Positions 40,836 to 50,818 of a DNA stretch of 64,000 nt are shown in pieces. Position numbers and translations under genes: made by a program. This stretch comes from Deltaproteobacteria bacterium. Lineage in GTDB: Bacteria > Myxococcota_A > Polyangia > Polyangiales > JADJMO01. The DNA lies in contig JANYDK010000092.1 of NCBI GenBank assembly GCA_025363655.1, positions 62,001 through 126,000 on the forward strand, given 5' to 3'. The notes beneath the pieces are model-generated. The model was not told where the DNA came from and searched no databases. It was given only the letters and a program-made list of their open reading frames with translations. Position 1 is the first letter of the stretch. Each line of letters opens with the position of its first letter.

Positions 40836-43487
40836 ATGGCGAGGCGGCTTTCTTCCCGTCTCTCGGTCGCGGCGATGTTGGCGTTCTCGGGCTTCGCAGC
40901 CCTGGCCTTCGCGCAAGGATGCGGAGGCGCCGATGGACCGACGGGCACCGGCGGTGACGACACCAGCCCTGCGACCGACACTGCAGGTGGCGACAGCGGC
41001 AGCGACACGTCCGGCAGCGACACCGGCGGCGGCAGCGACTCGTCGATCGATACTGGCGGCGGTGGCGACACGTCCGGCGGCGACACCGCCGCGGGCGACG
41101 GCAGCGGCACCGACACCAAGCCACCGGGCGACGGCGGCACGTGCGCGCCTCCGTCGTGCGGCGCAGACACCGATTGCGATGGCATCTCCGACTCGCTCGA
41201 AGGTCGCTTCGCCACCGGCGGCGCCACCGACACCGACAAGGACGGCACGCCCGACTATCAAGATCTCGAGAGCGACGGCGACACCATTCCCGACGCCATC
41301 GAGTGGCGCGTAGCTGGCTGCGACACGCCGCTCGCCGAGCTCAACGACGCCGACGGCGACGGCACGCCCAACTTCCAAGACCTCGACTCCGACGACAACG
41401 GTCTCGCCGACAAGGACGAGGTCTGCCCTCCCGGCGCGCTCAAGCCGGCTGGCTGCGATTCGTCTCATCCGGCCGATTTCGAGGGCGACGGCGTCCCCGA
41501 CTGGCTCGACTTCGACAACGATCACGACTCGTCGAAGACCGACAAGACGCTCGGGCTCGACGACAAGACCGAGCTCGCGAACAACGCCAAGGTCTACGTC
41601 GGGCTCACGCTCGACAGCGACATCGACGGCATCCCCGACGTCTACGACGTCGACTCCGACAACGACTTCATCCTCGACCTCGACGACGGCACGACCGACA
41701 CCGACGGCGACAAGATCCCTGCGTTCCGCGACGTCGACAGCGACGGCGACAAGGTGCCCGACGCGTGCGAGGCGCGCGCCAACGCGACGCCGACCAAGGC
41801 CGACTACACGCTGGCGTTGAAGGACACCAACACCAACGGCATCGCCGACTACCTCGACCTCGACAGCGACGGCGACTACCTCGCCGACGGCAGCGAGGAC
41901 AAAGACGGCGACTGCATCCTCGACACCGACGAGACCGATCGCATCAACCCCGACACCGACGGCGACGGCACCGGCGATCTCGCGGAAGTGGCGCTGCTCG
42001 GCGTCGCCGCGGCGCGCGACAAGACGACCGATCCGACGAAGGCCGGCAAGTTCTACTTCATCGAGCCTTACTCGGTGGACGGCAGCGCCAAGCCGACGCC
42101 GACGAGCACCAAGCTCGCGCTCTCGACCTCGCTGCAGAAGGGCGACGTCGGCTTCGTCGTCGACACCACCATCTCGATGGACGAGGAGATCACCGCGCTC
42201 CACAACTCGCTCGTCAGCACGATCATCCCGGCGCTGGCGGCGAAGTTCACCGACCTCGGCATCGGCGTCGCGGCGCACGACGATTACCCGGTGGTGTCGA
42301 ACAGCAACACCGGCGGCGGCGCGATTTCGAAGCCGTACTACATCCCGCCGACCGGCTACATCTCGACCGACTCGACCAAAGCCCAAGCAGCGGTCGATAC
42401 GTTGGTCGGCGCGGGGCCGCTTTTCGTGGGCAAAACGCACTCGGGCGGCGATCTTCCCGAGAGCCAAATCGCCGCGCTGATGCACGCGATCAACGGCGAC
42501 GCGCTCTCGTGGACCGGCACCTTCGCCGGCACGGTCGCGCTCGAGGTGCCGCCCTCGGGAACGTTTGGCGGCCTGCACTTCCGTAGTGATGCACTCCCGA
42601 TTCTCATTCCGATCACCGACGCGTCGATGCACGACGGCAAAGCGGCGCTCAACGTAACGCCGACCGGCGTTGCTGGGGACTACTCGAGCACCATTCAATT
42701 CCCCTACGGCAGCGACGTCACGACTCGGCCGAACGTCGATGACCTGATCGCCAAGATCAACGCCATCGGTGCCAAGGTCGTCGGCGTGGCTTCGCAGGGC
42801 GTCGATCGTGACAAGGTCGTCGCCAGCGCGGGTGCCCCCGACGCCAACCCGAACGCGCCGTATCCGTCGCTCGCGTACTTGGCCGACAAGACAGGTTCGC
42901 TGGTTCCCAAGTCGGCGTTCCCTGGCTTCCCCTCGGCTTGTCACACGGGCATCGGCTCGGGCTCGGTCGGTGCGGACGGCCCCGGCGGCACGTGCCGCCT
43001 GGTATTCCAAATCTCGACCGATGGCACGGGCCTCTCGACGTCGATCGTCAACGGCGTCTCGGCGCTCCTCAACGCCATCGCGTTCGACGTGCACGTGAAG
43101 GCCTACAAAGACCCGGCCGACACCAGTGCGGTCGATCCCGTCGACGCGTTCATGGACAGCATCCCGCCCGAGCCGACCGGCGGCACGGATCCGGTGACGC
43201 TCAAGGTCTGCACGACGTTCTCCCCGACGCTGCTCGCCGACAAGTATCACTCGCCGAAGGCGATCACTCCGGCCGGTGACATCAAGGAGACCATCTCGGG
43301 TCTCAACCCCGGCAAGCTCTATTGCTTCAGCGTGGTGCCCAAGCCGAACACCACGGTGGTGCCGAAGACGACGCCGCAGACGTTCACCGCCAAGCTCGAC
43401 GTCGTCGCCGACAAGGCCGGTGGAGGCTCGCTCGTACTCGGTGCGTCGCGTGACGTGCTCTTCATCGTGCCGCCGTCGCTCAACTAG
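40836..43487 (+). CDS. Exported TSP3-repeat/VWA protein, paralogue 1
   Basis: 883 aa. Signal peptide with Cys after AFAQG (lipobox-like but not perfect), then a low-complexity Gly/Asp/Ser/Thr linker (residues 30-105). About 105-400 holds TSP3-like Ca2+ repeats (DTDKDGTPDYQDLESDGD and similar). A von Willebrand A domain starts at about residue 433 with MIDAS VVDTTISMDEE and the later ITDASMHDG. A C-terminal beta-sandwich ends with VLGASRDVLFIVPPSLN. This is an outer-surface, calcium-stabilised adhesin-like layout. GGAGG precedes the ATG. The second paralogue follows 47 bases after the stop, so they are probably co-transcribed. Confidence 0.82.
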   Translation: MARRLSSRLSVAAMLAFSGFAALAFAQGCGGADGPTGTGGDDTSPATDTAGGDSGSDTSGSDTGGGSDSSIDTGGGGDTSGGDTAAGDGSGTDTKPPGDGGTCAPPSCGADTDCDGISDSLEGRFATGGATDTDKDGTPDYQDLESDGDTIPDAIEWRVAGCDTPLAELNDADGDGTPNFQDLDSDDNGLADKDEVCPPGALKPAGCDSSHPADFEGDGVPDWLDFDNDHDSSKTDKTLGLDDKTELANNAKVYVGLTLDSDIDGIPDVYDVDSDNDFILDLDDGTTDTDGDKIPAFRDVDSDGDKVPDACEARANATPTKADYTLALKDTNTNGIADYLDLDSDGDYLADGSEDKDGDCILDTDETDRINPDTDGDGTGDLAEVALLGVAAARDKTTDPTKAGKFYFIEPYSVDGSAKPTPTSTKLALSTSLQKGDVGFVVDTTISMDEEITALHNSLVSTIIPALAAKFTDLGIGVAAHDDYPVVSNSNTGGGAISKPYYIPPTGYISTDSTKAQAAVDTLVGAGPLFVGKTHSGGDLPESQIAALMHAINGDALSWTGTFAGTVALEVPPSGTFGGLHFRSDALPILIPITDASMHDGKAALNVTPTGVAGDYSSTIQFPYGSDVTTRPNVDDLIAKINAIGAKVVGVASQGVDRDKVVASAGAPDANPNAPYPSLAYLADKTGSLVPKSAFPGFPSACHTGIGSGSVGADGPGGTCRLVFQISTDGTGLSTSIVNGVSALLNAIAFDVHVKAYKDPADTSAVDPVDAFMDSIPPEPTGGTDPVTLKVCTTFSPTLLADKYHSPKAITPAGDIKETISGLNPGKLYCFSVVPKPNTTVVPKTTPQTFTAKLDVVADKAGGGSLVLGASRDVLFIVPPSLN

Positions 43488-43534
43488 TTTTCCAGGCTCT
43501 TTCGCTACTCCTTCACCTCTCGCGGAGGTCTCCG

Positions 43535-46291
43535 ATGTCGTTGCGCAGTCGTCTCTCCGGCTCTTTGTCGCCTGTGCTGCTTTGCATGCTCGGTGCTTGC
43601 GCCAACGGGTGCGGCGGAGGCTCCGGCTCCTCGACGGGAGACGACGACACCGGCATCGTCGGCGAAGACTCCGGCGCCGACACGGGCGGTGGAGGCGACT
43701 CGAGCAGCGGTGACACCAGCGGCGGCAAGGACACTGCCGGTGACGACACGACACCTGCGACCGACAGCGGTGGCGGAGACACTGGCGGCGGGGATACCGG
43801 TGGAGACGACACGGGTGCCGGTGACACGGGCGGCGGAGACACCGGTGGCGGCGACGCGACCGATGGCGGATCCGGCGATACCACGGGTGGCGACACCAGC
43901 GACGCGGGGACTGGCGATGCTGCCGACACGGCCGACAGCGCGCCGGTCGACACCGGACCGCCCGATCCTTGTACGACGACGCTCTCGTGCTCGCTCGACT
44001 CGGATGGCGACACGATCCCCGACGTCGTCGAAGGGCGCTGCACGCTCGTCGACACCGACACCGATGGAACGCCCGACTACCTCGACACCGACAGCGACGG
44101 CGACACGGTGCTCGACAAGCTCGAGTGGGCCGGCGGCGGTTGCGACACGAGCGGCATCAACGACGCCGACGGCGACGGCGTGCCCAACTTCCGCGACCTC
44201 GACTCGGACGGCAACGGCCTCGTCGACAAGTCCGAAATCTGCCCGCCCGCTGCAGTATTGACGAAGGTCGGCAAGCCCGCGTGCTCGGTGGCGGCCGGTT
44301 ACGACTACGACGGCGATGGGGTCATGGACTTCCTCGACTCGGACAACGATCACGACTCGGCGAGCAGCGCGCTCGAGGTCGGGCTCGACGACAAGTACGA
44401 GCTCGTCAACAACGCCGGCACCTACGTCGGGCTCGTCGACACCGACAGCGACACGGTCCCCGACGTCTACGACGTCGACTCCGACAACGACTTCATGTTC
44501 GACCTCGCGGAAGGGATCACCGACACCGACACCGACGGAATCCCCAACTTCCGCGACACCGACAGCGACGCAGACAAGGTGCCCGACGCCTGCGAGGCCC
44601 GTGGCAAGGCCGTGCCGGTGGTCGCCGATCTCGCGGTGGCGGTGAAGGACACCGACGGCGACAGCAAGCCCGACTATCTCGACATCGACAGCGACGCCGA
44701 CCTGCTCATCGACACCAAGGAAGACAAGAACTTCAACTGCGTGGTCGACGCCTGCGAAACGAGCCGCGTGGTCAAGGACACCGACGCCGACGGCACCGAC
44801 GACTTCATCGAGGTGACGCTCGACACCGGCGGCGCCTGCTGGGGCAGCGACAAGACGAAAAACCCGACGAATCAGGGCAAATTCTACTTCCTCGAGCCCT
44901 ACGCGGTGGACGGCTCGCTGCCCCCCACTCCTACCAGCTCGCTCCTCGCGCTCTCGACGACGCTCAACAACGGCGACGTCGGCTTCGTGATGGACACGAC
45001 GTATTCGATGAGCGGTGAGATCGCGAACCTCAAGGCGAGTCTCTCGGGCACGATCATCCCGGCGCTCGCGGCGAAGATCCCCAACCTCGGCGTCGGCGTC
45101 GCCGGACATGAGGACGTGCCCAACGGCACCTACTCTTCGTGCACGCCGTACGCTTTCCCGCCGCCGGTCCTTCCCGCCGACAAGCTCTGGTTCCAGAGCG
45201 GCTACATCACCGACGTCTCGGCGGGCGGCACCACCATCCCTGCCGGCATCACCGCGGCGCAGAACCAGACCAACGCCCTCGCGCTCGGCAACGGCAACGA
45301 CACGCCGGAAGGTCAGGTCCTCGCGCTCATCCACGCCGTCAACGGCGATCTCATCTCGTGGCCGGCAGGCGGGAGCTGCCCGGCCTCCAACGTCCCTGCC
45401 GACACCGGCACGGCGGGCGTCACCTTCGGCGCGCTCCACTTTCGCACCGCGGCGCTGCCGATCCTCGTCGAGATCAGCGACGCGCAGTTCCACAACGGCA
45501 TCCGCACCGGCAGCGCGACGGTGCACGACGCGTACAGCTTCGGCGGCTTCACCAACGCCGACCTAGTGACGAAGATGAACGCGCTCGGCGCCAAGTTCGT
45601 CGGCGTCTCTGCCGACAACGGAGGTCGCGCCGGCGGTGGACCGGGCGGCGATCCGTACAACGACATGGCGTACATCGCCGACGGCACCAGCTCGAACGTG
45701 CCGACGACGGCCTTCACCGCGACGCCGACCTGCACCGCCGGCAAGTGCTGCACGGGCGTCAACGGCGCGGGCATCGCTGCCGACGGTCCTGCGGGCGTGT
45801 GCCGCTCGGTCTACAGCGTCAACACCGATGGAACGGGCCTCTCGACGTCGATCGTCAACGGCGTCTACGCCATCCTCGCGAGCATCAAGTTCGACGTCTA
45901 CGTGCAGGCGTACAACGACGCGGCGGCGACCATCGACGTGGTCGGCGACTTCATGCAGAAGGTCGAACCGCTCCCGGGCGGCGGAACCGATCCGGTCACC
46001 GGCGGCGTCTGCGTCACGTTCCCGGTTGCCCAGCTCGCCGACAAGTTCGTCGGACCGAAGGCGCTCGTCGCTGGCGCCGACACCGTCAACGACACCATCA
46101 AGGCCGTGAACCCGGGCAATTTGTACTGCTTCAACGTCGTCCCGAAGGCGAACACGATCATCACGCCGGGCCCGAGCGCGCAGCTCTTCACGGCGTGGCT
46201 GAAGGTCCTCGCGGTGAAGCCGTCGGGCGGCACGTTCGCGCTCGGTAGCGACAGGCAGGTGCTGTTCGTCGTGCCGCCGCTCGTGAACTGA
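43535..46291 (+). CDS. Exported TSP3-repeat/VWA protein, paralogue 2
   Basis: 918 aa, same domain order as the 40836 gene. Signal peptide with a good lipobox LGAC, a longer Asp/Thr/Gly linker (bases about 43660-43950, residues about 42-140), TSP3-type DxDxDG repeats, and a VWA domain with MIDAS VMDTTYSMSGE near residue 487. The segment GDTPEGQVLALIHAVNGD matches the corresponding segments in its paralogues. C-terminal module ends in LGSDRQVLFVVPPLVN. Two to four extra Cys compared with paralogue 1 appear in the VWA-to-C-terminal region (CTAGKCCTG). GGAGG precedes the ATG. The divergence between copies suggests an old duplication. Confidence 0.82.
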   Translation: MSLRSRLSGSLSPVLLCMLGACANGCGGGSGSSTGDDDTGIVGEDSGADTGGGGDSSSGDTSGGKDTAGDDTTPATDSGGGDTGGGDTGGDDTGAGDTGGGDTGGGDATDGGSGDTTGGDTSDAGTGDAADTADSAPVDTGPPDPCTTTLSCSLDSDGDTIPDVVEGRCTLVDTDTDGTPDYLDTDSDGDTVLDKLEWAGGGCDTSGINDADGDGVPNFRDLDSDGNGLVDKSEICPPAAVLTKVGKPACSVAAGYDYDGDGVMDFLDSDNDHDSASSALEVGLDDKYELVNNAGTYVGLVDTDSDTVPDVYDVDSDNDFMFDLAEGITDTDTDGIPNFRDTDSDADKVPDACEARGKAVPVVADLAVAVKDTDGDSKPDYLDIDSDADLLIDTKEDKNFNCVVDACETSRVVKDTDADGTDDFIEVTLDTGGACWGSDKTKNPTNQGKFYFLEPYAVDGSLPPTPTSSLLALSTTLNNGDVGFVMDTTYSMSGEIANLKASLSGTIIPALAAKIPNLGVGVAGHEDVPNGTYSSCTPYAFPPPVLPADKLWFQSGYITDVSAGGTTIPAGITAAQNQTNALALGNGNDTPEGQVLALIHAVNGDLISWPAGGSCPASNVPADTGTAGVTFGALHFRTAALPILVEISDAQFHNGIRTGSATVHDAYSFGGFTNADLVTKMNALGAKFVGVSADNGGRAGGGPGGDPYNDMAYIADGTSSNVPTTAFTATPTCTAGKCCTGVNGAGIAADGPAGVCRSVYSVNTDGTGLSTSIVNGVYAILASIKFDVYVQAYNDAAATIDVVGDFMQKVEPLPGGGTDPVTGGVCVTFPVAQLADKFVGPKALVAGADTVNDTIKAVNPGNLYCFNVVPKANTIITPGPSAQLFTAWLKVLAVKPSGGTFALGSDRQVLFVVPPLVN
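43680..43950. repeat. Imperfect DTG/GGDT coding repeat in paralogue 2
   Basis: About a dozen variants of a 12-15-base unit coding for GGGDT or DTGG lie in tandem inside the linker. This low-complexity region may change length easily. Similar, shorter runs occur in paralogue 1 (about 40955-41130) and as GVDT units in paralogue 3 (about 48320-48430). Confidence 0.6.
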
Positions 46292-46309
46292 TCACGAAAG
46301 AACGTCGTA

Positions 46310-47968
46310 CTAAGGCTCGGTCACCACGATCACTCGATCGACGGAGACCGAGCCTTCGTGCGTTCGCTTGCCCGAGGGCCAAGCGACGTCGAGGTCGACG
46401 CTCGTCGCGTTTCCGAGCCCGAAATGGAGGGGCGCGTCGATCGCGGAGAGGTAGCCCTGGCCGGCGTGGACGAGCGCGGGGTAGCTGCGACCGGCTGCAT
46501 GGACGACGACGCGGGCACCGATGGCGCGGGAGTTCTTGCCCTGCCCCTTCAGCACGATCTCGAGGTGATGACCGCGGGGTGCATGAACGCCGTGGAGGAA
46601 GAGGGCGTCTCCGAGGGCTGGGGCGACGACGAGGTCGAGTGCGCCGTCGCGATCGAAATCGGCGGCGATGGCCCCGCGAGCGCCGAGGATGCTGGAGAGA
46701 CCGTCGTCGGTGGGAGCGAGCGCGAAGGGGCTGTTCAGCGTCGATCGATGCCAAAGGATCGATGGGCCGCTGACGGCGCCGAAGGTGCGTCCCGAGTCGG
46801 GCTTGGTGAGGTCTTCGCTGCGATAGACCTGGCCGACGCCTTCGAAGATTTCGAGGAGGCCGTCGTCGTCGAAGTCGGCGATGGCTTGGCCCCAGCGTAA
46901 GTCTTTCGGTCCGCGGAAGAGCTCGAGCGCGTCGCCGATTTCGACGCAGGTGCCGGCGGCGCAGCGGAAGACCGAGTCGGCGTCGTCTTCCCAAGACGAC
47001 TCGACGAGATCGAGGTGACCGTCGCCGTCGAGGTCGACGTCGGTGGCGGACATGCTGGAAATTCCGTTGCTTCGTGCGTTGACGGCGACGCCGAGCTGCG
47101 CCGCGTGATCGACCCAGGCGCCGGCGGCGCTCTTCACGAGGTACAAATCTTTGGTCGTCGGATCGTCGTGGCCGACGAAGAGATCGAGGTGGCCGTCTTC
47201 GTCGAGATCGGTGGCGAGGAGGACGAGCACCTTGCCCGTCGGGGCGTCGCCGAGGAGCTCGCTGCGATCGACGAACCCGCCGTCGGGCTGTTGGAGAAAG
47301 AGCAGCGCGCGTCCGTCTTGGTAGTAGGCGTTGTTCACTTCGCATGGCGTGACGATGCAATCGGCGCCGCCGATCGGGGGAACGAAGCGGCCGTAGCTGC
47401 CGATCGCGAGATCGAGATCACCGTCGTCGTCGGCGTCGAAGGCGACGGCTGCGGTGGTGTGGAGCGCAGCGTCGAAGGCGCCGAGGCGCGCCGAGTCGTC
47501 CACGAGCGTGCCGCCGTCGTTGCGAAAGAGGCGTATTTTCCCGACTGCTGTGACGACGACGTCGGGATCGCCGTCGCCTTCGACGTCGAAGACGGTGCAC
47601 CCTTCGCCATCGACGCCGGTGAGGCCTTGCTTCGCGGTGACGTCCTCGAAGCCGAAGCCGAGCAGAGATCGAGCCGTGCCTCGAACCATCCGCACGCCTC
47701 CCGCGCTCGCGGGCTCGGCGAAGAGAACGTCGAGCACACCATCGGCATCGACGTCGAAGACGCAGACACCGCCGGCCATGCGCGCGTGAAGCCCCGTGTA
47801 CTGCGCGTTCGTTCGCGTGAGCTCGACGCCGGCATCGACGCGGCGGAACCACGAGGGCTCGCTCACTGCGATATCTTGCGCATCGCGCGCGCAGGTGGAA
47901 GCTCCGAACGCCGACAAGAGCGCGGCGAACGAGACCCCGAGCCGCTGCGTGCGGCGCCCCCCGATCAC
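46310..47968 (-). CDS. FG-GAP/VCBS-repeat lipoprotein with ASPIC/UnbV C-terminus
   Basis: 552 aa with signal peptide and lipobox-like FGASTC. The body is a chain of FG-GAP-type calcium repeats: VFDVDADGVLDVLFAEP, VFDVEGDGDPDVVVTAV, AFDADDDGDLDLAIGSY, ATDLDEDGHLDLFVGHD, ATDVDLDGDGHLDLVESS and ADFDRDGALDLVVAPA. It is therefore a beta-propeller. The C-terminal RAIGARVVVHAAGRSYP plus LHFGLGNATSVDLDVAWPSG is an ASPIC/UnbV domain, as in CRTAC1 proteins. I chose the GTG at 47968, since it starts a normal signal peptide; the frame is open to 48040. It lies between two TSP3/VWA genes on the opposite strand, both Ca-binding by design. Confidence 0.8.
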   Translation of the reverse strand: MIGGRRTQRLGVSFAALLSAFGASTCARDAQDIAVSEPSWFRRVDAGVELTRTNAQYTGLHARMAGGVCVFDVDADGVLDVLFAEPASAGGVRMVRGTARSLLGFGFEDVTAKQGLTGVDGEGCTVFDVEGDGDPDVVVTAVGKIRLFRNDGGTLVDDSARLGAFDAALHTTAAVAFDADDDGDLDLAIGSYGRFVPPIGGADCIVTPCEVNNAYYQDGRALLFLQQPDGGFVDRSELLGDAPTGKVLVLLATDLDEDGHLDLFVGHDDPTTKDLYLVKSAAGAWVDHAAQLGVAVNARSNGISSMSATDVDLDGDGHLDLVESSWEDDADSVFRCAAGTCVEIGDALELFRGPKDLRWGQAIADFDDDGLLEIFEGVGQVYRSEDLTKPDSGRTFGAVSGPSILWHRSTLNSPFALAPTDDGLSSILGARGAIAADFDRDGALDLVVAPALGDALFLHGVHAPRGHHLEIVLKGQGKNSRAIGARVVVHAAGRSYPALVHAGQGYLSAIDAPLHFGLGNATSVDLDVAWPSGKRTHEGSVSVDRVIVVTEP

Positions 47969-48112
47969 CGCCTGAGGATACGGCACCTCACGTCGAACGA
48001 TGCTGGCCGTCCAGGGCAAATGGGCTTCTACGCCTGGCACCGCGCGCGCCTGCGTGTAGGCTTCCGCGCTCGTCGCTCGAGACGATTCTTCACGATTTGC
48101 AGGAGAAACGCA

Positions 48113-50797
48113 GTGCCCATCGCTTCCCGTCGCATCCTTCGTCCGCGCTTCTACGTCTGCTTCGCGCTCCTCGCGGGCGTCTCGCTCGCTGGCCTCGGCT
48201 GCAGTGGTTCAGCCACCGGCGGGGTGGACGACGATGGCGGCCTCGGCGCCGACGCGGGCGATGGAAGCACCGACGACAGCAGCGGCGGCGACACGGGCCA
48301 CGACACCGGCGCGCTCGACAGCGGCGTCGACACCTCGATCGCCGACACGTTCGACGCGGCTTCTCTCGACACCGGCGTCGACACGAGGCCGCTCGATACC
48401 GGCGTCGACACCACGCCCGTCGACACCGGCTTCCCGACCTGTTCGCTGGACAGCGACTCCGACACCATCTTCGACGAGATCGAAGGCCGCTTCGCGACGG
48501 GTGCGCCGACCGATACCGACGGCGACGGCACGCCCGACTACCTCGACCTCGACAGCGACAACGACGGCATCAGCGACAAGATCGAGTGGGCCGACAAGAG
48601 CTGCTCGGCGACCGGCCTCAACGACGCCGACAGCGACGGAAAGCCCAATTTCCAGGACCTCGACTCCGACGCCAACGGTCTCCTCGACAAGGACGAAGGC
48701 TGCCCTCCCGCGGCGATGCTCACCCTCCTCGGCAAGCCGGCCTGCACGCTCGCCTCACCCGAAGACTTCGACGGCGACGGCGTCGGCGATTGGCTCGACA
48801 GCGACAACGATCACGACTCGCTCGCGAGCGCACTCGAAGTCGGTCTCGACGACAGCTACGAGCTGAAAAACGCGGCTGGAACCTACGTCGGCATCTCGCT
48901 CGACTTCGACACCGACGGCGTCCCCGACCTGTGGGACCGCGACTCCGACAACGACAACATCTTCGACCTCGAGGACGGCATCGGCGACGTCGACAAGGAC
49001 GGCGCGCAGAACTTCCGCGACCTCGACTCCGATGGCGACGGCGTGAAGGACTGGTGCGAGGCGCGCGCGAACCCGGTCTCCACTCCGACCTACGTCGAGG
49101 CCGCGAAGAAGGTCTTCGACACCGACCTCGACACCAAGCCCGACTTCCTCGACACCGACACCGACAACGATCTGCTCGCCGACAAGCTCGAAGACCTCGA
49201 CGGCAACTGCATCGTCGGCCCGCTGGAGACCGATCGTCTGAAGGCGGACACCGACGGCGATGGCGTCAGCGATTTGATCGAAGTGACGCTGCTCGGGCCG
49301 GCGGAGGCGAAGGACGCCACCAAGACGCCGAACAATCAGGGGAAGTTCTATTTCGTGGTGCCGTATTCGGCGGATGGCAGCGCGAAGCCGAGCCCGACGA
49401 GCACGCCGCTGGCGTTGTCGACGACGTTGAATCAGGGAGATGTGGCGTTCGTGGTGGATACGACGACGTCGATGGACGGCATCGAATCGAACCTCTCGAG
49501 CAGCATCGCGACGAAGATCATTCCGGCACTTGCCGCGAAGATTCCTGATCTGCAACTCGGGGTCATCGGCTACGACGACGCCCTCGCCAAGCCGTGGGGC
49601 GACAGCGCCGGCGACAGCTTCATCTGGTTCCCCAATGGTTACGCAACGGGAAGCGCGATGGGCACGACGACGAACGCGACCCTCGCCGCCGCTGGCCTCA
49701 CGCACGTGTCACCGGGTGGAAGCTATCCGGAAGGCTCGATTCCGGCCCTTTGGTGGGCAATGACGGGTGACTCGTTCTCGTTCACGAGCTCGACCGCGGT
49801 GACCAAGTCGTTCGCCGCAGCGCCGGCTCCCGGAGCCGGACAATTCGGCGGTCTTCACTTCCGCAACACCGCGCTGCCAATCGTCATCAACACGTCCGAC
49901 GCGAACATGCACAACGGCATTACGACGGACTGCAAGGTGCTCAGCACCGTGACGTCCATTCCACCGTCGTTGTGCACACCGATCTCGTACGGCACGGATG
50001 GCGCGAAGGCGTCGTCGCTCGGTCATTCGCCGTCGATCGACGAGCTGATCACCAAGTTCAACAGCGTCGGCGCCAAGTACATCGGCGTCTCGGTGCACGG
50101 GCCGGGTGGCAGCAAGTCCGCGGACGTCAATCGCACGCTCGACGCTGCCTACTACGCGTCGGCAGTCGACATGCTCTACATCGCGCGTGGCACCGCATCG
50201 AAGGTTGCCCCCAGTGTCCTTGGCGGTACGGCCACCGACTGCAAGACCTCGCAAACGGGCGGCACCAAGAACGTCGCCGACGCCGATGGCCTCTGCCCTC
50301 TCGTCTTCGACATCGGCTACACCGGCACCGGCCTCGGTGACACCGTCGCCAGTGCGGTCGTCGGTCTGCTCAACGGCCTGAAATTCGACGTCCACGTACA
50401 GGCGATTCCAGTCATCGCCGGCAGCGTCGATCCAGTGAACTCGTTCATGAAGACGGTCTTGCCGAGCCCGACGGGCGGCACCGATCCGGTCACGTTGAAG
50501 ACGTGCGTCACGTTCCCCGCAGCGCAGACGGCCGACAACTACGTGGGCCCGAAGGCGACGGTCGGCACCGATGGCGACAAGGAGACGATCACCGGGCTCA
50601 ATCCGGGGCCGCTCTATTGTTACAACGTGGTGCCGAAGGAGAACACGACGGTGGCGGCGACGAGCAGCGCGCAGGTGTTTCATGCGACGTTGCGCGTGTT
50701 TGCCGACAAGCCGAAGCCGCCGGTGGGGCCGGGCGGGACGTTCACGTTGGGCGGGGATCGGGACGTGCTGTTCTTGGTGCCGCCGATTGTGAATTGA
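48113..50797 (+). CDS. Exported TSP3-repeat/VWA protein, paralogue 3
   Basis: 894 aa. AGGAG (48101-48105) lies 7 bases before the GTG at 48113, which fixes the start. The open frame back to 47015 is antisense to the FG-GAP gene. It has signal peptide/lipobox-like SLAGLGC, a linker with repeated LDTGVDT units, TSP3-type repeats, a VWA domain with MIDAS VVDTTTSMDGI near residue 445 and the NTSDANMHNG strand. The C-terminal module ends in LGGDRDVLFLVPPIVN. The three proteins share the terminal L-G-x-x-R-x-V-L-F-x-V-P-P-x-x-N. It is divergent from the FG-GAP gene, so the 144-base gap must hold both promoters. Confidence 0.82.
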   Translation: MPIASRRILRPRFYVCFALLAGVSLAGLGCSGSATGGVDDDGGLGADAGDGSTDDSSGGDTGHDTGALDSGVDTSIADTFDAASLDTGVDTRPLDTGVDTTPVDTGFPTCSLDSDSDTIFDEIEGRFATGAPTDTDGDGTPDYLDLDSDNDGISDKIEWADKSCSATGLNDADSDGKPNFQDLDSDANGLLDKDEGCPPAAMLTLLGKPACTLASPEDFDGDGVGDWLDSDNDHDSLASALEVGLDDSYELKNAAGTYVGISLDFDTDGVPDLWDRDSDNDNIFDLEDGIGDVDKDGAQNFRDLDSDGDGVKDWCEARANPVSTPTYVEAAKKVFDTDLDTKPDFLDTDTDNDLLADKLEDLDGNCIVGPLETDRLKADTDGDGVSDLIEVTLLGPAEAKDATKTPNNQGKFYFVVPYSADGSAKPSPTSTPLALSTTLNQGDVAFVVDTTTSMDGIESNLSSSIATKIIPALAAKIPDLQLGVIGYDDALAKPWGDSAGDSFIWFPNGYATGSAMGTTTNATLAAAGLTHVSPGGSYPEGSIPALWWAMTGDSFSFTSSTAVTKSFAAAPAPGAGQFGGLHFRNTALPIVINTSDANMHNGITTDCKVLSTVTSIPPSLCTPISYGTDGAKASSLGHSPSIDELITKFNSVGAKYIGVSVHGPGGSKSADVNRTLDAAYYASAVDMLYIARGTASKVAPSVLGGTATDCKTSQTGGTKNVADADGLCPLVFDIGYTGTGLGDTVASAVVGLLNGLKFDVHVQAIPVIAGSVDPVNSFMKTVLPSPTGGTDPVTLKTCVTFPAAQTADNYVGPKATVGTDGDKETITGLNPGPLYCYNVVPKENTTVAATSSAQVFHATLRVFADKPKPPVGPGGTFTLGGDRDVLFLVPPIVN

Positions 50798-50818
50798 GAG
50801 GATCGCGCTCTCGCAACT

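Noticed and set aside
40797-43754. 985-aa open frame on the minus strand opposite TSP3/VWA paralogue 1
   Set aside because: It is a side effect of GAC/GAT-rich coding on the plus strand, which gives Val-rich antisense without stops. The product is repetitive GVDV-type and has no domain.
43505-45526. 673-aa antisense frame opposite paralogue 2
   Set aside because: Same cause: the Asp repeats read as Val/Ala/Gly on the other strand, with no start site or domain.
47015-50797. 1260-aa frame ending in TSP3/VWA paralogue 3
   Set aside because: The part before 48113 is antisense to the FG-GAP gene. AGGAG and the signal peptide define the GTG at 48113.
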